Shown here: positions 24,334 to 36,006 of the stretch, in pieces
Position numbering within the stretch: the first letter of the stretch is position 1
Layout of the letters: every line of letters begins with the position of its first letter
Origin: Helicostylum pulchrum
Taxonomy: Eukaryota; Mucoromycota; Mucoromycetes; Mucorales; Mucoraceae
Reading direction: 5' to 3'
Length of the DNA stretch: 64,000 nucleotides
Assembly: GCA_025677825.1 (NCBI GenBank)
Contig: JAIXMO010000052.1
Coordinates: forward strand, 62,001-126,000
The notes under the pieces: model-generated
Seen by the model: only the letters and a program-made list of their open reading frames with translations
Databases searched by the model: none
What the model was told of the DNA's origin: nothing
Translations under genes and position numbers: made by a program

Positions 24334-25469
24334 ATGCCACCATACCCAACAAAAATCGAGTCTACTTTTAAAGGTCATAAAGGACCTGTTAATGATGTAT
24401 GTTACAATAAATCTGGACAGTATTGTTTATCGGCTGGAAAAGATCGATCGGTTCGATTATGGAGTCCAGCAACAGGACTTTTATTACAAACATATAATGG
24501 CCACGCTAGAGACGTCCTTACCGTAGCAGTGTAAGATAGAAAAGAAAAAGGTGTGGATGTATATAGAATATTCATTTTATTTTCAATAGTTCTTCCGATA
24601 ATGGAAAGATTGCTAGTGGAGGTGTTGATCGTACAGTTTTATTATGGGATGTAAGTTCTGGAGAAATTATGAGAAGATACACAGCTCATTGGGAGGTAAG
24701 AGAATAAATAAATATATGCAACAAAAAAAAAAAACTAACACTTTTTTGGGGGGTGGTAGAGGGTAAATGCTGTCGCGTTTAATGACGATTCAACAGTTTT
24801 ATTAAGTGGATCGTTTGATGCAACTATTCGATTATGGGATCTTCGTTCGTCAAACTTTCAACCTATTCAAGTTATTGAAGATTGTAAAGATAGTATAATG
24901 TCTATTGATGTTAAAGGTGTTGAAATTGTAGCAAGGTAAAAAAAAAAAAGGTTTTTTTACATCAGTGAAAATTTGGTTACTAATTTTGCTTTTTATTGAA
25001 GTTGTGCTGATGGAAAGTTACGTACATATGATTTAAGAATGGGCGAATTAAAAGAAGATTATATCGGACCTGCATTAACCTCAGCCAAAATCTCCAAAGA
25101 TGGACATTGTATTCTTGTCAATAGTTTGGATAGTACGATGAGGCTAATGGATAAAATCAACGGAAGATTATTGAACGAGTAAGTTTTTATTTACTTACTG
25201 CTAAAAAGGAGAAATTAATTAATCATTAAAATAGGTTTAAAGGACATAAGCATAATGAGTATAAAATTGAGTCAGTGTTATCGAATACGGATGCATTTGC
25301 TATAACAGGATCAGAAGATGGTAAAGTTTATATTTATGATGTGCTAGAAGGCAATGTTGTTTCTGTACTTGATGCGCATCAAGGTGTTGCAACAACATTA
25401 GACTATCATCCTGAAAATGTAAATATGTTATCAGCTGGTTCTGATGGGTTAATTCATATCTGGAGTTAA
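24334..25469 (+). CDS. WDR83: WD-repeat protein WDR83/MORG1
   Basis: Exons 24334-24530, 24590-24695, 24760-24935, 25002-25178, 25235-25469; 296 residues (human WDR83 is 315). Seven WD40 blades can be followed: GHKGPVNDVCYNKSGQYCLS, VRLWSPATG, GHARDVLTVAVSSDNGKIAS, VLLWDVSSGEIMRRY, VNAVAFNDDSTVLLSGSFD, IRLWDLRS, and last DGLIHIWS. Phrases such as SGSFDATIRLWDLRS and the ending are typical of MORG1. It is a scaffold of ERK signalling and also found with spliceosomes (family knowledge). The short leader before ATG is pyrimidine-rich. Shares an 87-bp head-to-head promoter with the GEMIN8-like gene, so both may be snRNP-related and co-expressed (inference). Confidence 0.9.
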
Positions 25470-25756
25470 CTGTCAATTTTTTTTTTGTGTTTTTCTGTTT
25501 ACTTTTTTTTTTTTTCTTAAAACGCGTGGCTTCACACGTGCACCTCTTTTTTATAATATATATATATAAAATGCTAAACAAAACAATAACAAAATTTTAT
25601 ACGTTTTATGGGGGACGAAACACTGGAAGGGATTTAACAAGTAAATTGGGCGTAAAAATAAAAAAATAATATTTATACTTGAGAAAAAACTTGATTTAGT
25701 TTTTTCTTTTCTTTTATTTTTCCACACTTTTTATTAGTTATTTCTAACTAACTATA

Positions 25757-26429
25757 ATGTATAATACTTTATCCAGTTCCATTCATTATAATCATAATTC
25801 ATGGCTAATTCAACAACGTGTTTATGTACAACAACAACCTCAGGTCATTCATAATTATATTATTGATCCTCCAAACAAGTTGAAACATAAAGAAGTAGTC
25901 TTGTACAAGACTGAATCGTGTAGAAATTGGACTGAATTAGGACACTGCAGGTAAAATAAAATAAAATAATACAAAAGCAATTTGTACAGAAAACTAATAA
26001 CAGCATAAAATTAGGTACGGTAAAAAATGTAGATATGCACATGGTGCCAATGAACTACGCAATGTTCCTAGACATACAAGATACAAGACGCAAATTTGCC
26101 GCGCATATCATATGGATGGATCATGCCCATACGGTATAAGATGTACATTTGTTCATGATTCTGATTTAGCACAGGAAAAGATGACAGGATCATCTGATAA
26201 CAATCGACTTTTACAAGTACGAAGAAACAGCTTTGCGTCTCACGATGATGAAAATTCTATAAGCGGTAGTAGTAGTGGCGACGAAAGTTCGGCTAGCACA
26301 AATGAATTTCATTATTATTACGGAAAAAACTCTAAAGAAATCATCATGAAACAACAACAACAATCTATTGAAACGATGCACTATTACAATAACGCCTTTA
26401 ACAATAATAGAACCACCATGTGGATGTAA
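25757..26429 (+). CDS. Tandem CCCH zinc-finger protein, tristetraprolin/Zfs1/Cth1 type
   Basis: Exons 25757-25950 and 26015-26429; 202 residues. Two C-x8-C-x5-C-x3-H fingers are intact: CRNWTELGHC..C..H with lead LYKTES (from about 55), and CRAYHMDGSC..C..H with lead RYKTQI (from about 93). The intron falls inside the first finger (HC-RYGKK). This arrangement is the TTP family, whose members bind AU-rich 3' UTR elements and promote mRNA decay (family knowledge). The N-terminus is Gln-rich; the tail holds Ser-rich (SGSSSGDESSAS) and Gln/Asn-rich segments. Complete, with no obvious damage. Confidence 0.92.
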
Positions 26430-27472
26430 CACAATTTGGGCGCATGTTGTGTATTACAATTTTAAAACCCTTTCTATATGTTCTATTGATGTTTAAATTA
26501 TAATGGTAACATGTTCATGTCTTTATATGTACACATGTATTATTTATTATTTCCCCCCTCAGACTTCTTTTTTTTTCTTCCGCAAACATGTACACACTCA
26601 AGCAGTGATAATTATAATGTTATGCATTGAAAGAACAACAAAAACAACAACAACAAAAACCATAAAAACCAAGAAAATATTTTTATTACATTATGATTAT
26701 CTCCCTCCCCCCCTTTTTTTTTCAACACACACACATACAGTTCGTTCTTATTTATTCCACTTTTGAAAAAAAAAAATATACTTAATATTCTATAAAGAAC
26801 CTATTTTTTTTTTATATACATAAAAAAACAACCCGTTCATTGTACATTTAGTTTACTCTTTGTTTATGTTTTATTTATATTTGTCGCACATAAAAAAGAT
26901 TTTTTTAAAGTGTCTCATCTGTCATTAAAGAAAAACTTAATAGAGCCTAAAATAATACATATCGGTTATTTCTCTAATGCCTGGGCATACAAAAAGCAAA
27001 CCGAGAATAAAATAATAAAAGCCCTACTTTCTCTCTCTTGCTCTCCCTCTTTACAGTGGGCTGTATAGCAATTGATTTTTTTTTGTCTGACATGATGTAA
27101 AACAAATGATGTTAAATGACCCTTTCCCCGACCCTGCCGAATGTTTCCGATTACATAATCACCAACTTGTAATATTTCCGTATCACTCCAAAAAAAAAAG
27201 ACTATCATGATGAAACAATAGTCTTTCGTTTCACATCTTATTATAGACCACCCACGACTCTTTATTCGAACTATATAACGTATATTTATATCTAACACGA
27301 CATAAAAAGAAAGAAAGAGAGCAAGGACAGAAAAAAAAAACCTACGTTTTTACACAGCTAAAAAAAAAACGGGAACATTTTCATGCTAGCCACATGCGCG
27401 GAAATCTAATCTTTATGAACAATTACGTACCAATTTTAAAAATTAGTGTCTCTTCTTTTATTATTTTATCAA
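26430..27472. other. Intergenic region
   Basis: One kilobase of AT-rich DNA with CAA/AAC repeats near 26635-26660. A minus-strand open frame at 27298-26966 (110 codons) contains DTEILQVGDYVIGNIRQGRG but no recognised domain, and is treated as doubtful. The last 30 bp are T/C-rich before the deacetylase ATG. Confidence 0.5.
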
Positions 27473-28820
27473 ATGGAACCCAAAGGAAAAATTACAAAGA
27501 TCATCAACGGTCGTATCCTACGTGACCACAAAATCGTCGAGAATTCGTATGTTTGGATACAAGACGGTAAAATTATCGACGCATTTCATTCATTCTTTGA
27601 CAACCACCAAGAACCCGATACCATTATCGACGCCCAAGGCTGTATTATCTCTCCCGGCTATATCGATTTACAGATCAATGGAGCTTTTGGATACGATTTC
27701 TCTGAAGTAGATGAAACAATTGACAAACTCGCGCAAGATATTGAGCTTGTAGCAAAAGGTCTTTTACAGTTTGGCTGTACTGCGTTTTGTCCAACTGTAG
27801 TTACTTCTGCTCCCCAAGTTTATTCAAAAGTAAGAAAGAAAGAAAGAAGAAATACTAGGCCTTTATTTATTTTTAAAAAAAAATTGACAGGTTTTACCTT
27901 TGCTAAGACATCGTCCCGGTAATGCACAAACAGGTGCTGAAATCTTGGGTGCGCATTGTGAAGGACCGTTTATATCTACCGAAAAAAAGGGAGCTCATGA
28001 CCAAACAATGATCCAAAATGCAGACGATGGTATCGAATCATTAGACCGAGCCTACGGGCCTGAGCTATTAAAAGGCGACACGGTACGTATTATGACCGTA
28101 GCTCCTGAAATCAATGGTATCTTACAAGTCATACCTCAGCTAGTTCAACGAAACATTACGGTTTCGCTTGGTCATTCAGCAGCTACAATAGAGCAAGCAG
28201 AGGCAGGTGTCAGTGCTGGAGCTACATTTATGACACATTTATTCAACGCCATGAACCCGTTCCATCAAAGAGATCCAGGTTTAGTAGGTATATTGGGTGC
28301 TAGCGATTTACCAGCACCTCAACAACCTGAAAGGCATCCGTTACCCTCTTCAAGTTCGCCTGATGGTAACCGGCCTGATCCTCGTCCGTTTTACGGTATT
28401 ATATGCGATGGTGTACATGTACATCCTAACTCAGTACGTATTGCATACTACTCTCATCCTCGTGGGTGTGTTTTAGTTACAGACGCTTTAGCTGGTGCTT
28501 ACTTACAACCTGGGATCTATCAGCTGGGTGGACGCGATGTTGAAGTACGTGGCGTCAGTGGGGCGTATGTCAAAGGTACGAATACACTTGCTGGAAGTAC
28601 TGTTTCTATCGATCATTGTGTACGCAACTTTAAACTTTTCACTCGGTGTACCGTGGTAGAGGCTTTAGAAGCAGCTACGTTACATCCCGCACAAACTCTC
28701 GGTATTCAAGATACAAAAGGTACTTTAAATGCTGGTGCTGATGCTGATATTTTATTCTTGAATGATGATCTTGAAATTCAAAAAGTTTTTGTTCGTGGTG
28801 TCCAAGTTGGATTACAATAA
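27473..28820 (+). CDS. AMDHD2: N-acetylglucosamine-6-phosphate deacetylase
   Basis: Exons 27473-27829 and 27891-28820; 428 residues. It converts GlcNAc-6-P to GlcN-6-P plus acetate, a step in chitin and amino-sugar recycling in the cytosol (family knowledge). Amidohydrolase features: SPGYIDLQINGAFGYDFS (about 65), GCTAFCPTVVTS, the metal/substrate motif AHCEGPFIS (about 140), GHSAATIEQA, HLFNAMNPFHQRDPGL, CDGVHVHP and VTDALAG with the catalytic Asp, and ADADILFLNDDL at the end. The start is MEPKGKITKIINGRI; nine codons upstream of it in the same frame are hydrophobic leader and less likely. The intron ends in CAG, unusual for this window. Insertion PAPQQPERHPLPSSSS near 285 is longer than in most relatives. 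Confidence 0.94.
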
Positions 28821-28995
28821 AAAAAAAAACCATCAAATAAAAGAAAAGATATATAAACGTGAGGGTTTTCTTTCTTTTTTTTAAAAAAAAAAAAGTTTTT
28901 TTTGAAAAAAAAAAATGATAATAGATGATTTGAAAGATGAATAGAAGTGTAGATTTGAGTGTAGCAAAAAAAAAAAAGAAAACGGATATTTTTTC

Positions 28996-30110
28996 TTAAA
29001 GACTGTCAGGTTTTGTTAAAGCTAAAAGTCGACGATCGGTATAACCAGACTACGAACACACACACAAAAAGGAACAATTTAGTATCTAAACATTTTCTCT
29101 TCCTATCATAATATCCCTTTATCCTTACACTTAATAAGTCTTGTTCACGAGGAACTCTCATTTGAAGCATAGTATTTCCCTTCATACTTTGTTTTAAAAT
29201 ACGTCTCAAAGAATCATCGCCTACACAAGAAAAAAAAGTTAGTTTTTTTCTCACCCTTATTTAGTATACATATCTCGTATACATGTGTATTTATTTTACT
29301 CACGGTTTAATAAACACTTCCATAAACCATCAAAGCCCTTATATTGAAGCACCATACCTGAGATAGCCGAATCTGTAAATGAAAGACGTAACCAAGCAAT
29401 CATGGGCTCAATGGTTGCATCCTCTAAAAAAAAGAGAAACGACATTTTTAAACAGCAATCCCACAAAATAACACAGGCGTAATAACTTACGTGTTAATTG
29501 GAAATATAAAGTACGGTTATAACTTAAATGAGTCACTTCAATAATAACGCCAGCTTGTGGGGCGGGATTGCTATTTAACCAAAAAACGTTTTTCTTTTAA
29601 TAAAAAAAAAAAAAAGTTTAACAAAAAAAAAAAATACCTGTATATTTGAGTTTCAGCCTGTTGTGAAGGAGATGCGTTTGTCTCTGCATTGGCTGTAGGA
29701 GATGCAGTTGCTGTAGAAGATGTATCAGTATTATTTGTATTTAATGCGGTGGTAGGTTGAGGAGATTGTTCAGGTGTATTCAAGGTATTATTATTGATAG
29801 ATGGCGTCACGGCAGTGGTAGTAGTAGTAGGGGCGTTGGTGGTAGTATGGGCGTTAGTTGGCACTGGAGGAGTAGGCTGTGGGTTATGGTTATTTTGTTG
29901 AGCTACAGCAGCAATAGTAGCCATTAAAGCAGCAGCATCTTGTTGTTGTTGCTGTTGCATTGCATTTGGATATTCTGCATGTTGCAACTGTTGTTGCTGT
30001 TGTTGCATTTGACTATTTACAAGTGCATTCATTCCTTCGATAAGTTTACGAACTTCAGCTAAATCATTTGCTGCCGCTTCCGAAGCTCTGTCCATTACAA
30101 GATAATTCAT
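28996..30110 (-). CDS. Unknown Gln/Thr-rich protein with conserved-looking C-terminal domain
   Basis: Proposed exons: 30110-29638, 29570-29491, 29423-29304, 29220-29129, 29049-28996; 272 residues. All junctions keep frame and all introns end in TAG. The N-terminus has a helix (ANDLAEVRKLIEGMNALV), then Gln runs and Thr/Asn/Pro-rich disordered sequence (about 40-155). The last 115 residues look folded: GVIIEVTHLSYNRTLYFQL, PMIAWLRLSFTDSAISGMVLQ, LWKCLLNRDDSLRRILKQ, DRRLLALTKPDSL. I do not recognise the domain. Composition resembles a transcriptional or chromatin cofactor, but that is a guess. It converges with the deacetylase gene, 175 bp between stops. Confidence 0.7.
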
Positions 30111-31989
30111 TGAAAAAGAAAAATAGCAAAGAAAAGAAAAAGAAAAATCAAAAATTTTCTCTCAAATTGGCAGTGGAAACACTGTTAAAAAGCAGTCTAC
30201 AGACCTGAGCACAAAATAACGCCTTATTAATTTCCAAAATGAAAGCAAATTCTAAAATACGTCTCTATAAACATATATTATACTAAAGCTAAGTATCTAC
30301 TTGATATAAATACTTTCTACAATATAGTAAATACATGTTTTTTTAAAAAAAATGGTAATGATACGTTATTCCATCCTTGTCATGACACAACCACTGATTA
30401 AAATAAGAACGTACTAAAAAAAAATTAAACGCAAAACTTCTTTCCTTTCTTCAATAAAAGTAATAATGCCTTCCAGTCGAGAAAGACGTAATAACTGGAA
30501 TTTTATCATCTAAAAAAAGATGAGAAAGCTTAATCGTCAAGAAGCTGCTACAGGCACTGAATCAGAGAGGGGAGGGCACAAATATGCTAGAAGTACATAA
30601 ACTATGTAGACATAACAAAAATTACTACGCTAACTGATTCTTCCATATCCTTCAAACAAAGTTATCTGTAAAGCTTGCATAAAATTAATAATACACTTCG
30701 AAGTGAGCTGTATCTTTACTTGCACTGAAATACGTCCGCCCGAAACCAAATAAACCGTTTTTACAGCTGTAGCCTACGTTGTCATTACGATAATGTAAAG
30801 CATTCACATATATGATATTATTTCATTTTAAAAAGGCCTTTGTTTATTACAGATAGATATTCAAATATCAATACATCCAGTCCTATTTATTTAATTCAAA
30901 ACAAATATACCTATCGCACCTCACTGTATCCATCCGTATAAGCGCCTCTTCTTCTGTTACGCACGTATTGTATGAACCAGATAGTAAACCTTTCTCTCGA
31001 CAAAAATTTATCACTACATCGTATCTCTCTTAAACATCTAAATATCTATGACACGGGAAGTAACCATCATAAAATGATTCCTAAAATGCATTTTGTAACA
31101 AATAATGACGAAAAAAAAAGTCGTTTCTTCCCAGATAGTTTATTAGAAAATGACAGCTACAAGAATACCTGTAATATTCTTCTTTCTTTCTTTTTAAATT
31201 CTAATATAAATACAGACATATTTTCTGTTGTAATTCGATATCCAACCCATTAGGCTCCTTTTTTTTTTTTTCCTTACTGGTCCCTTTCTTCATCTTCCTC
31301 GCTCGGTCATCCGCGGGTGGCCAATTTAAAAGTATACATGTACATGGTCTGCCACGGTACATAGTAACAATTCGTACAAATTAAAATACTTTATTAACTT
31401 TTTTAATCTTACTTAGATATACAAATCAACCTAAGGCAAGACCATTGAAGCCATGTTGGCTATTTACAGTTAGACTGCCTTCTACGCATATATACTTACA
31501 CCGCTTACACCTACTATTCCAACTATTCCAACCATGATTATCGCCTGGTTCAACATGATATGCACTCAGCGGTAAGCTCACATTATTCGTTTCATTCTTT
31601 CATATGCTAACCGTCTAATTTTTTATTTCTTTTATTTCCTTCATTCTGTCTCCTCATTCTATCTCTTCATTCTGTCTCTTCATTCTGTCTACCTCTTCGT
31701 TCTATATGACCCTTTTGCTGTTTTTATAATCAATTGTAAGTTTTCATATTTATTTTCTACTAACTTTTCCTTCTATTTTTTTTTTCTCCAAAAGTGACGC
31801 ATAATTTTTTAATAAAAGTGTATTAAACAGCTTGTGTTTATTGTTCGAGCATATTTATTTATTTAATGCGCATGAAATACGTTAACTACACTTTTTTGGA
31901 TCGACCGTATGTATCTAGAATTTCCCTTATAGTTCTGTACATTGGGTTGATTGATGGCCAGTGCTCAAAATTAACTGTTTTTTTGTGTT
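30111..31989. other. Gene-poor AT-rich region
   Basis: No gene supported. One plus-strand frame at 30972-31253 (93 codons) has no recognisable feature. A pyrimidine-rich quasi-repeat of about 13-14 bp (ctcttcattctgt and variants, four to five copies) lies at 31640-31705. Confidence 0.5.
31640..31705. repeat. Pyrimidine-rich short tandem repeat
   Basis: Four to five diverged copies of ctcttcattctgt follow one another (variants ctcctcattctat, ctcttcattctgt). Non-coding. Confidence 0.75.
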
Positions 31990-32165
31990 AGGATTAATCC
32001 CACGTTCAACCAGGCAAAAATGATTAAGAGTTAAAAAATATTATTATTGGATTGAACGTTGTCTCAATTTCCAAATGGAAGAGAGGAGTAAATGTCTGTT
32101 TATCCTTATTGTAAATCACATTGCCGTTTGAATCGAGAGCTGTTCTGGTAGTACGATAAGCTTGT
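31990..32165 (-). pseudogene. Short coding relic
   Basis: The minus strand reads PQAYRTTRTALDSNG, then NVIYNKDKQTFTPLFHLEI and ETTFNPI before a stop. The composition is clearly protein-like but there is no start codon or flanking exon. Family not recognised; probably the same decayed element as the relic at 32344-32772, which lies on the same strand. Confidence 0.35.
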
Positions 32166-32343
32166 GGACGAAAAAAAATTTAACGCTGTTGCAGAAGTAG
32201 GTCTTTTTTGGAGAACTAGTACCTATAATTTTTACATCATCGTCTGCATCGCCCTTTTTTTTATGGATTTTCATTTTTTTTTTTTTATTCAAGTTTGTTT
32301 TTTTTTCGTCTTCATACTCATTGCCAAGCTTATATATTTCGGA

Positions 32344-32772
32344 TTATACAACCTTAGGAGGAGGAATTTTCTCCCGGAACATTCTTATCAGACTGTCAAT
32401 GCCCCCTAATAAATCATCACTCTCTTGCTGACTGCCTAAAACCTGAAAGACATCGAGTGATTTTTCCAAGCTCAATTTGATATACATAGTCGACATGAGT
32501 AGTGACGGTTGACAGATCTTCCTTCTCATTTTTAACTACTATTTTAGTAATAGTAGCGACTATTTTCCATAGTTTCAGTAAACATACTTATAAAAAATGT
32601 TATAATTAAGAGATTTATAGGTTCGAAACATGCGAAATAAAAAATGATACTCGAATTATACAGCAACGTTACTCTTCTGTCATTTAGTTCTCTTCCAACC
32701 CTGATTGCAAGCATCCACAAAATCAAGCATATCATTCGTATACATCGTATCTGTTGCGTCAAGATACCTCCT
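32344..32772 (-). pseudogene. Frameshifted coding relic
   Basis: Two protein-like stretches on the minus strand: RYLDATDTMYTNDMLDFVD to GWKRTK and a stop (32772-32683), then NEKEDLSTVTTHVDYVYQIE (32530-32470), which runs into another frame as SLDVFQVLGSQQESDDLLGG and ends PPPKVV stop at 32344. The frame change and the internal stop mark it as broken. Family unknown. Confidence 0.4.
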
Positions 32773-33089
32773 AAGTTCTGAAAAAGACAAATAAGTAGAT
32801 CAATGAGTAAGAAAGAGTATAGCCAGATAATCAACGTTATGAATCCAAAAAAAAAAAAAAAAGATCGGGTTTCAAGTGATACCAAAAAACAAAACGTGTT
32901 CATCACTGCGGTTGGGTTTATCCTCGTCGCTATTTTTGTAAATAAAAATCATGCTGCCCAAGTCGTAAAAAGCATTAAATGGGCGATCCAGACTTGTAGG
33001 ATATTTTCACTTAAAATTGAAAAAACAGGCACAAATTGAAAAAAAAAAAAAAATGTCGCACATTTGGAGAAAAATAATATGTATATTTT

Positions 33090-33969
33090 TTATTTCCGTG
33101 ATAAAAGTCTAAACATATTCTCACTATTCTTATGTTCACTTTCTTTACGCTTTTGTTCACTATCTTGAAATAACCCAATTTCATTATCATCAGTATCAAT
33201 TGGTACAAGTCTCGTATTTTCGTTTATAATATGAGCCAATCTAGATAATTCCCTCTTCGCTACTTTAGCCGATTTTATGTTAAATTGATTTGCAGTTTCA
33301 AGTACAAGTCTAAATTGATTGACTTCTGCATCCATAGTGGATACAACTTCACTAATTCGATGTTCAGGCTCAGTATCCAAGAATTCATTGACAAAATTTT
33401 GTTGATCTGGTTCCAAGTCATCAATAAACGTTTGATTATCTTGTGTTTGAAATCCTTTCGATGCTAATGCTGCCACTTTATCCACTGTGAGCGCATGATG
33501 GTCGTATACTTTATCTGCACCCCTTTTCCATTCTTTTATTTCACTCTTTATACTATATATAAAAATTGATACGTAAGCTAAAAAAAAAAAACCTGATATG
33601 TAATAAAATACTTGCGATTTGATATCATTCTCGTATTTGATCAGCAGCTTTTCATTTTCAACATTTTGTGGATTTCGTTGTTTATCTCCTGAATCTATAT
33701 CCATTTGTCTATGCCATGACACAATTGACCTAGACTTTCTTAGTTCTTCAATCAATTTTCGTTTTACTAATTCTGTCGTCCTGTTTCTTCCTTTACGTAT
33801 AAACCCATCTCGCTCTAATTCCTTTGTTGCAAACCAAATTAATAATTGTCTCATTCTAGAATTCACGCTAAGTTGTTTGGGTATATGTCGAATGTATTGT
33901 GATGTCGGTATTTCCTTTGGTGGTAATGCTACATTTATAATATAGTTAATTTTAATTTATGTTAACTTG

Positions 33970-34011
<42 letters not shown>

Positions 34012-34495
34012 ACAGCGGTCTAAAGCTCGTGTGGTTTTGGTTGACGCTGTGGTAGCAGCTGTTATAGTAGACATTAAATCGTTTTTTTCTGGGCTAGGCG
34101 TATTCAAGTGACTAGCTGCTTCTAAATCGTACTTGTCATTGGCGTTGTTTATAATGTATCTATCGTTATACTGTTTTTTAAAGGACTGGTCAGTAAAGAA
34201 AAATATACATGTATATAGTCATATATTGTTTATACTTACATGTGTTACTTTAATTCTCTTTTGAAAAGATAGACCAGAAAGTCCATCTTTATGTTGGCTA
34301 CCTATAAAGAATATGATTTTTAATACAATAAATAAAAGCAAATCAAGTATTTTCATTTACTAAGCAAAAGTTCCAATGGTTGTTTCTATAACATGTTGGT
34401 AAGCCTTTTGTTTGTTTGAAGTATTGTTCAAAGTAAAAATATTATAAGCTCACCCCATGTCGTTGACGGCCTAAGGATGATTCTCCCAAATTCAT
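33090..34495 (-). CDS. DSN1: Kinetochore protein DSN1/Mis13
   Basis: Proposed exons: 34495-34454, 34385-34361, 34301-34240, 34185-34014, 33928-33612, 33545-33090; 357 residues. The diagnostic block is KEIPTSQYIRHIPKQL followed by RMRQLLIWFATKEL, the Dsn1/Mis13 motif in which a conserved MRQLL.WC helix follows an (I)P..LY.RHI.P segment. Long helices follow (EYKVYDHH.., EFLDTEPEHRISE). Dsn1 is a subunit of the Mis12 complex bridging centromere chromatin to Ndc80 (family knowledge). The last intron ends AAG; without removing it a hydrophobic Phe-rich stretch would appear that no Dsn1 has. The N-terminal small exons are supported by frame and splice sites only. Divergent from TATDN1, 365 bp between starts. 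Confidence 0.82.
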
Positions 34496-34860
34496 ATTGT
34501 TTACTTTTTAAAAAGAAAAAGAAAATATTTGTACAAAAAAAAAAGAAGCGAATACAAGAATCTAAGCAAAAAAAAAAAAAAAAGTTGTGACGTCGTCTAA
34601 GGCCTTTTTTCAAAAAGACATATTCCAAAATATGCCAGTTGAATAAATATCAATTTTTATATATAGTGTAAGAGATATTCTTTGATAGTAAAAGGGAAAA
34701 GGACACTAACAAGACACAAAAAATACGGGGCATAAGGTATTTAATACCGATAAGAAATGATTGGGTAACAGCTTTTACTCTTATATACTCCAGGTGAAAG
34801 AACCCTGTCCCCGCTCTCTCTCTTTCACTTCCACTTTTTATTTTTATTTTTATGCAAAGA
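34496..34860. promoter_or_regulatory. Divergent promoter region of DSN1 and TATDN1
   Basis: 365 bp between two diverging start codons, rich in A-tracts, with a CTCTCTCT run (34815-34826) on the TATDN1 side. No specific motif recognised. Confidence 0.5.
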
Positions 34861-35970
34861 ATGATGAGATTTATTGGTAGATAAAAAATAGTAAAATAAT
34901 AATAACTACAACAACTAAAATAAAAATGGTTGATAGATATTGGTGCTAATATGACAGACCCTATGTTTAGAGGTCTGTATCGTGGCAAGCAGGCACACGT
35001 AGGTAATGTCTTTTTTTTTTTGACAGTAAAAAACGAGTAAATTGACACACAACCATAATAGACGATCTTCCATTGGTTTTAAAACGTGCACGCAATGCTG
35101 GCGTAGAAAAGATATTTATTACTGGTACAAACTTGGAGGATTCAAAAGAAGCCATTGAAGCTATTGAAAGCAACCCAGATGGTATACATAAAGAGATATA
35201 AATGTATAACGCGACACTAAAACGAACACAACATAGTCAAAGGATTTTTATATTCTACTGTAGGTTGCCACCCAACCCGTTGTTCAGAATTTGAAGAGTA
35301 CAAGGATGGACCTCAAGCATACTATGACGAATTATTAAAAGTAGCTACCTCTAGTAAAACTGTCGTAGCTATTGGCGAATGTGGCCTGGATTATGACCGC
35401 TTACACTTTTGTTCGAAAGAAACACAACAAAAGTATTTTGAAAAGCAATTTGATTTAGCGGAAAAGACACAGTTACCCATGTTTCTTCATAACCGTAATA
35501 CCGGTGACGATTTTTACGACTTGGTTAAACTGAATCGACACAAATTTAAGAATGGTGTTGTTCATTCATTTACAGGTACGGTGGAGGAAATGAAGAAATT
35601 GATTGAATTGGATTTATATATTGGCGTCAATGGTTGTTCTCTTAAGACAGAAGAGAACTTACAGGTCGTGAAAGAGATCCCAGAGCATAGATTGATGATT
35701 GAAACAGATGCTCCTTGGTGCGATATTCGTCCTACCCATGCTTCATATGCTCACCTTAAAAATGTCAGTAAAGAAGAGATGGCAGTGTATGCACCTACAA
35801 GTAAAAAGAAGGAAAAATTTGAAATGGGATGTACGGTAAAGAGTAGAAATGAACCATGTACTATGGGACTTGTTTTACACGTGGTTGCATCTATTAGGAA
35901 TACAGATCCTGTTACATTATCACAAATTATTTGGAATAATACATGTCAAGTATTTGATACAAAAGAATAA
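34861..35970 (+). CDS. TATDN1: TatD-type metal-dependent DNase (TATDN1)
   Basis: Exons 34861-34876, 34937-35002, 35062-35181, 35243-35970; 309 residues. The first exon gives only MMRFI; splicing then restores DIGANMTDPMFRGLYRGKQ, the family's N-terminal signature. Other motifs: GFLYSTVGCHPTRC, VAIGECGLDYDRLHF, LPMFLHNRNTGDD, GVVHSFTGTVEEM and MIETDAPWCDIRPTHA, which carry the His/Glu/Asp metal ligands. TatD enzymes are 3'-5' exonucleases linked to DNA fragmentation and repair (family knowledge). The third intron ends in AAG. Its stop is 36 bp from the converging RPT2 stop. Confidence 0.93.
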
Positions 35971-36006
35971 TAATAAAATAAAAAAAAAAGATTTATTATA
36001 CTTTTT

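Noticed and set aside
26966..27298. Minus-strand frame with QVGDYVIGNIRQGRG
   Set aside because: Some protein-like sequence, but no start context, no conserved domain and T-run coded Phe block; not enough to call a gene.
30972..31253. 93-codon plus-strand frame
   Set aside because: No recognisable domain, no introns or promoter features; likely chance.
32803..33039. Lys-rich plus-strand frame with a hydrophobic stretch
   Set aside because: Lysines come from an A15 tract; runs antisense to the end of the DSN1 region; no support.
33545..33600. Transmembrane helix in DSN1
   Set aside because: The hydrophobic stretch comes from intron sequence with a T-tract; an AAG acceptor removes it in frame.
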